Origin: Anaeromyxobacter sp. Fw109-5
GTDB taxonomy: Bacteria > Myxococcota > Myxococcia > Myxococcales > Anaeromyxobacteraceae
Direction of reading: 5' to 3'
Assembly: GCF_000017505.1 (NCBI RefSeq)
Contig: NC_009675.1
Span: 1,426,001 to 1,490,000 of the forward strand
DNA: 64,000 nucleotides
Position numbers and translations under genes: made by a program. The notes below the pieces were generated by a model. The model searched no databases. It was given only the letters and a program-made list of their open reading frames with translations, and was not told where the DNA came from. Of this stretch, positions 60,509 to 64,000 are shown piece by piece (position 1 is the stretch's first letter; each line of letters starts with the position of its first letter).

Positions 60509-60541
60509 GCCCATCCCCCCCAAACATCACGGGAGAACGCC

Positions 60542-61039
60542 ATGTCACGTGCCGCGCTGCTCGTCGTCGTCGCCTCGCTGCTCGCCGCCTGCGCTCCCGA
60601 CACGCACGGCGATCTCCGCGACGCCGTGAGGCTCCACCCCGCCGGCTGGCCTGCGCGCATGACGTTCGCGGGGGTGGGGGTCGGCTCCGCGCTCGGGGAG
60701 GCGCGGGCCGCCTTCGGCGGCGAGCTCGTGTTTCCGTGGGACGGGACCCACCTCGCCCACGAGCGCGTCGCCGACTTCGGGACGAAGCTGGACGTCTGGT
60801 ACGGCCTGACGCGCGACGGGTCGGACGCGCTCTCGGGCCTCACGCTCGAATACACGGGGAACGCGCTCGCCATCTCGCGGCTGGGCGGGCGCTGGCGCGA
60901 GGTCTTCTCGGCCATCCCCGGCGCGTGCGGGGAGTCGGCCTGTCAATGGAACGACGAGGAGGGCCGCATGATCGCGCTCCTCACCACGATCATCCGCTGG
61001 ACGGGGACGTCGTCGTTGACGGTGACGATCGAGCGATGA
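60542..61039 (+). CDS. Lipoprotein of unknown function, 165 aa
   Basis: The signal peptide ends in LLAAC with Cys17 as the lipid-attachment site. The mature part has a small globular look with two further Cys (GACGESACQW) that may form a disulfide. GVGVGSALGEARAAFGGEL resembles the short repeat of proteins that bind at the cell wall, but not convincingly. It probably forms an operon with the gene at 59675. Confidence 0.7.
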   Translation: MSRAALLVVVASLLAACAPDTHGDLRDAVRLHPAGWPARMTFAGVGVGSALGEARAAFGGELVFPWDGTHLAHERVADFGTKLDVWYGLTRDGSDALSGLTLEYTGNALAISRLGGRWREVFSAIPGACGESACQWNDEEGRMIALLTTIIRWTGTSSLTVTIER

Positions 61040-61465
61040 TCGGGCCGTTCCATTTCGCGGCCGACGCGCCGCGAGATGCTCGCAGGCGCACGAGATCGTC
61101 CCTCGACTCCGCTCGCGCGCGAGCTACGCTCGGGATGAACGGGCCCGAGGCGAGAGGCGCAGCGACGAGTGGCGAGGCGTACTGCCACCGTCGTGTTTTC
61201 ATCGCAAGTCGGCAACGGTTCCGCCGGGAACGGCCGTGTCCGCCGCCGCGGGCGGTTCCGAGGCTGGCTCGAGACGAGGGGAGGGGCGACCGAGTCGCCG
61301 GCGGTTCGAGTTCATCCCGGATGAACCGCTCGTGGTTCACCTGGACGAACCAACCTCTCTCGTCGTGGTCGCTGTCCGCTCGGGATGCCTGCCCGCGAGG
61401 CAGCGCGGCGGAGATCCTCGAGCGCGGCCTCGGAGCGCGCCGAAGTCGAAGGGCGCAGGCTCTGC
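61040..61465. other. Intergenic region, nothing identified
   Basis: The 426 bp separate the lipoprotein gene from the end of the KamA-family gene. Short open frames on either strand lack a Shine-Dalgarno sequence and family resemblance. Base composition is a little less G+C-rich around 61190-61230. I see no tRNA, terminator with T-run or repeat. Confidence 0.5.
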
Positions 61466-62707
61466 CTAGGGCTCGAGGTACTCGTACTCCTTGCCCGCAT
61501 AGTTCCGCAGCACCCAGCGCTTCCCCTCGTGCGAGACGACGTAGTTCGGGTTCACCGGGATCTTCCCGCCGCCCTGGGGCGCGTCGACCACGAAGTGCGG
61601 AACGGCCAGCCCGGAGGTGTGGCCGCGCAGATGCTCGATGATCCGGATGCCGGTCTCGACGGGCGTCCGGAAGTGGCTGATGCCCTTCGCGAGATCGCAC
61701 TGGTAGATGTAGTAGGGGCGGATCCGCATCAGCAGGAGCTTGTGGTTCAGCTCCTTCACGAGCTCCGGCTCGTCGTTGACGCCCTTCAGCAGCACCATCT
61801 GGTTGCCGATGACGCAGCCCGCGTCGGCCAGGCGGCGCGCCGCCTCGAACGCCTCGGCGGTGCACTCCTTGGGATGGTTGAAGTGCGTGTTCACGTAGAC
61901 CGGGTGGTGCCGGCGCAGCATGTGGACGAAGTCGTCGGTGACGCGCTGCGGGAGCGTGACGAGGTTGCGGGTGCCCAGCCGGAAGATCTCGACGTGCGGG
62001 ATCGCGCGGAGGCGGCCGAGGATGTAGTCGAGCCGCTCGTCGGAGAGCGACAGCGGATCGCCGCCCGAGATCACCACGTCGCGGATCTCGGGGTGCGCCG
62101 AGATGTACGCGAGCGACTCCTCGATCTGGCGCTTCGCGGCGGCGCTCGTCGGGTCCGACACCTTGCGCTTGCGCGTGCAGTGACGGCAGTACACCGGGCA
62201 GTTGTGCGTCGTGTAGAAGAGCACGCGATCCGGGTAGCGGTGGGTGATCCCCGGCACCGGCATGTCCCGCTCCTCGGCGAGCGGATCCTCGAGGTCGGCG
62301 GGCGCGATCGTCAGCTCGCCCATGGTCGGCACCGACTGGAGCCGGATCGGGCAGCTCGGGTCGTCGGGGTCCATGAGCGCGGCGTAGTACGGCGTGATGC
62401 CCATGTGAAACTCGGCGTCGCTCTCGATCACCGCGCGGCGCTCGTCCGCCGTCAGGTGGATCACCTTCTCGAGCTGATCGAGGCGCGTGACGCGCTCGCG
62501 CTGCTGCCAGTGCCAATCGTTCCAGAGCGCGTCCGGGACGTCCTTCCACGCGGAGCGCGGCCCGGGCGGGAAGCGCGTGCGGACGCCCGCGACCGGCCGG
62601 ATGCCGTCGTCTCGCGGCGACGTCGCGCGGGCCTCGCCGTTCGGGCGCTCGGGCCGCGCGGGCACCCCCACGAGCTCGCCCCCGCCGGTCAGTGGAAGAT
62701 TCGCCAT
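61466..62707 (-). CDS. kamA: Lysine 2,3-aminomutase family radical SAM enzyme
   Basis: The 413-residue protein has the radical SAM motif at Cys170, Cys174 and Cys177 (CPVYCRHC), the SAM-binding VISGGDPLSLSD, and Lys382 (APQGGGKIPVNPNY) as PLP-binding lysine. YQCDLAKGISHFRTPV and VVDAP keep acidic residues expected to hold the lysine side chain. It should make beta-lysine from lysine. No acetyltransferase partner gene lies in the window. Divergent from a second family member 245 bp away. Confidence 0.93.
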   Translation of the reverse strand: MANLPLTGGGELVGVPARPERPNGEARATSPRDDGIRPVAGVRTRFPPGPRSAWKDVPDALWNDWHWQQRERVTRLDQLEKVIHLTADERRAVIESDAEFHMGITPYYAALMDPDDPSCPIRLQSVPTMGELTIAPADLEDPLAEERDMPVPGITHRYPDRVLFYTTHNCPVYCRHCTRKRKVSDPTSAAAKRQIEESLAYISAHPEIRDVVISGGDPLSLSDERLDYILGRLRAIPHVEIFRLGTRNLVTLPQRVTDDFVHMLRRHHPVYVNTHFNHPKECTAEAFEAARRLADAGCVIGNQMVLLKGVNDEPELVKELNHKLLLMRIRPYYIYQCDLAKGISHFRTPVETGIRIIEHLRGHTSGLAVPHFVVDAPQGGGKIPVNPNYVVSHEGKRWVLRNYAGKEYEYLEP

Positions 62708-62952
62708 GTCGTTCGCTCCACGAGGGGCCCTTCGCTCGGGCTGCCCTGTCCTTTAACACCACGGCTGCCTGCCGCCAGGGTACGCCGCCCCTCCGACTGG
62801 GGGGCGTGCCACCTCCCGCAGACACCCCGGGGCGGAGAGCGGGCAGGCCGTCGCTTCGCGGGCGGGCGGCGTTTGACCGCAGCCGCCAGGGCGGTTAGCT
62901 TCCGCGCCCCGCCGGAGGTCGGCATCGCGGGCCGGCCGGAGCGGGCGATCCA

Positions 62953-64000
62953 ATGGACTGGCGAGCCCGATTTCCTGACGTCCCGGAGAGCGACTGGCGC
63001 GACTGGCGCTGGCAGCACCGGAACGCGCTCCGCACGGCCGAGGAGCTCGGGCGCGTCGTGTGGCTCGGCGAGGAGGAGCGGCGCGGGCTCGCCCAGGCCC
63101 TCGGGCGCACGCGCGTGGCGGTGACGCCCTACTACGCGTCGCTCATGGATCCGCGGCACCCGAGCTGCCCGATCCGCCTGCAGGCGATCCCGTCGGCGCG
63201 CGAGGCCGAGGAGGCGCCGGGGGATCTGCGCGATCCCATCGGCGAGGAGGCGCACCGGCCGGCGCGGGCGATCGTGCACAAGTACCGCGACCGGGTCCTC
63301 TTCCTCGCCGTGGATCGCTGCTCGGTCTACTGCCGCCACTGCACCCGCCGCCGGATCACGTTCGGCGCGGACGGCGGCTTCGACCGGGACGCGATCGAGG
63401 AGGGGATCGCCTACGTGCGCGCGCACCGCGAGGTCCGCGACGTCATCGTCTCCGGGGGCGATCCGCTGGTCCTCTCCGACGAGCGGCTCGACGCGCTGCT
63501 GGGGGGACTGCGCGCGATCCCGCACGTGCAGCTCCTCCGCGTCGCCACGCGCGCGCCGGTCACGTGCCCGATGCGGGTGACCCCCGCCCTCGCCGCGCTC
63601 CTCCGGCGCCACGCGCCGCTGTTCGTGGTGACGCACTTCAACCACCCGGCGGAGTGCACGCCGGACGCGCGCGCGGCGTGCGAGGCCCTCGTGGACCACG
63701 GGGTGCCGGTCGAGAACCAGTCGGTGCTGCTGCGCGGCGTGAACTCCTCCGCGCGCCTCCTCACCGATCTGAACGAGCGGCTCCTCACGTTCCGCGTGCG
63801 CCCCTACTACCTGCACCAGGGCGATCTGGCGGAGGGGACGGCGCACCTGCGCACGCCGCTCGAGGCGGGCGTCGCCATCCTCGAGGCCATGCGCGGCCGC
63901 ACGAGCGGGCTCGCCATCCCCCACCTCGCGGTGGACCTGCCGGACGGCGGCGGCAAGATCACGCTGCAGCCGAGCTACCAGCTCGGGCGGGAGGGCGGCG
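62953..64000 (+). CDS. Second lysine 2,3-aminomutase family enzyme, cut by window end
   Basis: ATG 62953 opens a frame that runs past the window end. The N-terminus (WRDWRWQHRNALRTAEEL) is shorter than that of the first KamA homologue. The radical SAM Cys are 123, 127 and 130 (CSVYCRHC); VIVSGGDPLVLSD and LPDGGGKITLQPSY (PLP lysine) are present, as is HQGDLAEGTAHLRTP. The two proteins are clearly paralogous but differ through the core. It might be a divergent lysine aminomutase or act on another amino acid. Confidence 0.9.
   Translation, partial: MDWRARFPDVPESDWRDWRWQHRNALRTAEELGRVVWLGEEERRGLAQALGRTRVAVTPYYASLMDPRHPSCPIRLQAIPSAREAEEAPGDLRDPIGEEAHRPARAIVHKYRDRVLFLAVDRCSVYCRHCTRRRITFGADGGFDRDAIEEGIAYVRAHREVRDVIVSGGDPLVLSDERLDALLGGLRAIPHVQLLRVATRAPVTCPMRVTPALAALLRRHAPLFVVTHFNHPAECTPDARAACEALVDHGVPVENQSVLLRGVNSSARLLTDLNERLLTFRVRPYYLHQGDLAEGTAHLRTPLEAGVAILEAMRGRTSGLAIPHLAVDLPDGGGKITLQPSYQLGREGG

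Noticed and set aside
61236..61469. Short plus-strand frame of 77 codons in the gap before kamA
   Set aside because: There is no Shine-Dalgarno sequence, no family resemblance and Arg/Gly/Ser low-complexity.

Overview
This window is very G+C-rich throughout, with third codon positions almost always G or C. It looks like a chromosomal segment of a myxobacterium, most like Anaeromyxobacter. The reasons are a matrixin-type protease with a MYXO-CTERM-like tail, an intramembrane CPBP protease that could process such tails, a deoxyhypusine-synthase-like polyamine enzyme beside an agmatinase-family gene, two complex I gene clusters, and an HNH-endonuclease family I associate with that genus. The genus is an inference; no marker gene is present to prove it.

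Layout. Positions 1-3.6 kb: a lyase cut by the window edge, an MshEN/GspE-N-domain protein and two uncharacterised small genes. Positions 3.6-8.7 kb: tRNA-Gln(CUG), tRNA-Glu(CUC), a strong terminator, a PfpI-family gene coupled to a tiny membrane protein, then glnS and gltX, so both tRNAs and both cognate synthetases sit within about 5 kb. Positions 8.7-14.8 kb: a secreted protein and metalloprotease pair, a RibD/DHFR-like protein, a MEMO-family protein, the CPBP protease, a dGTPase-like protein and a class II amidotransferase homologue that has lost its catalytic Cys. Positions 14.9-17.7 kb: an operon of an Hsp70 without its lid, a J-domain protein and a CvpA-like protein. Positions 17.8-21.6 kb: polyamine genes, an Rrf2 regulator with three cysteines, and a PHP phosphoesterase.

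Positions 21.6-40.5 kb: two divergent complex I clusters. The minus-strand cluster is nuoABCDHIJKLMN, with no E, F or G. The plus-strand cluster is nuoABCDGHI, with no E, F or J to N. They start from back-to-back sigma70-like promoters. Neither encodes a full 14-subunit enzyme and NuoE/NuoF are absent from the window.

Positions 40.5-48.1 kb: membrane and envelope genes, then an accessory island. It holds a frameshifted HNH-endonuclease unit bounded by perfect 14-bp inverted repeats and an IS4/Tn5-like transposase unit, separated and flanked by three tracts of a GGTCGC/GGTCGG satellite. Positions 48.1-64 kb: PolX, MoaB/MogA, a response regulator, a TIGR02757 protein with HhH-GPD-like motifs, a GT39-like glycosyltransferase coupled to a DacZ-like diadenylate cyclase homologue, a DksA-family protein, Rel/SpoT, RidA, a lipoprotein, and two divergent lysine-2,3-aminomutase-family genes, the last cut by the window end.

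Most genes are ordinary housekeeping genes. The points most worth following are the satellite/HNH/IS4 island, the 92-bp insertion that separated nuoD from nuoH, the paired incomplete complex I clusters, the lidless Hsp70 operon, and the degenerate amidotransferase.
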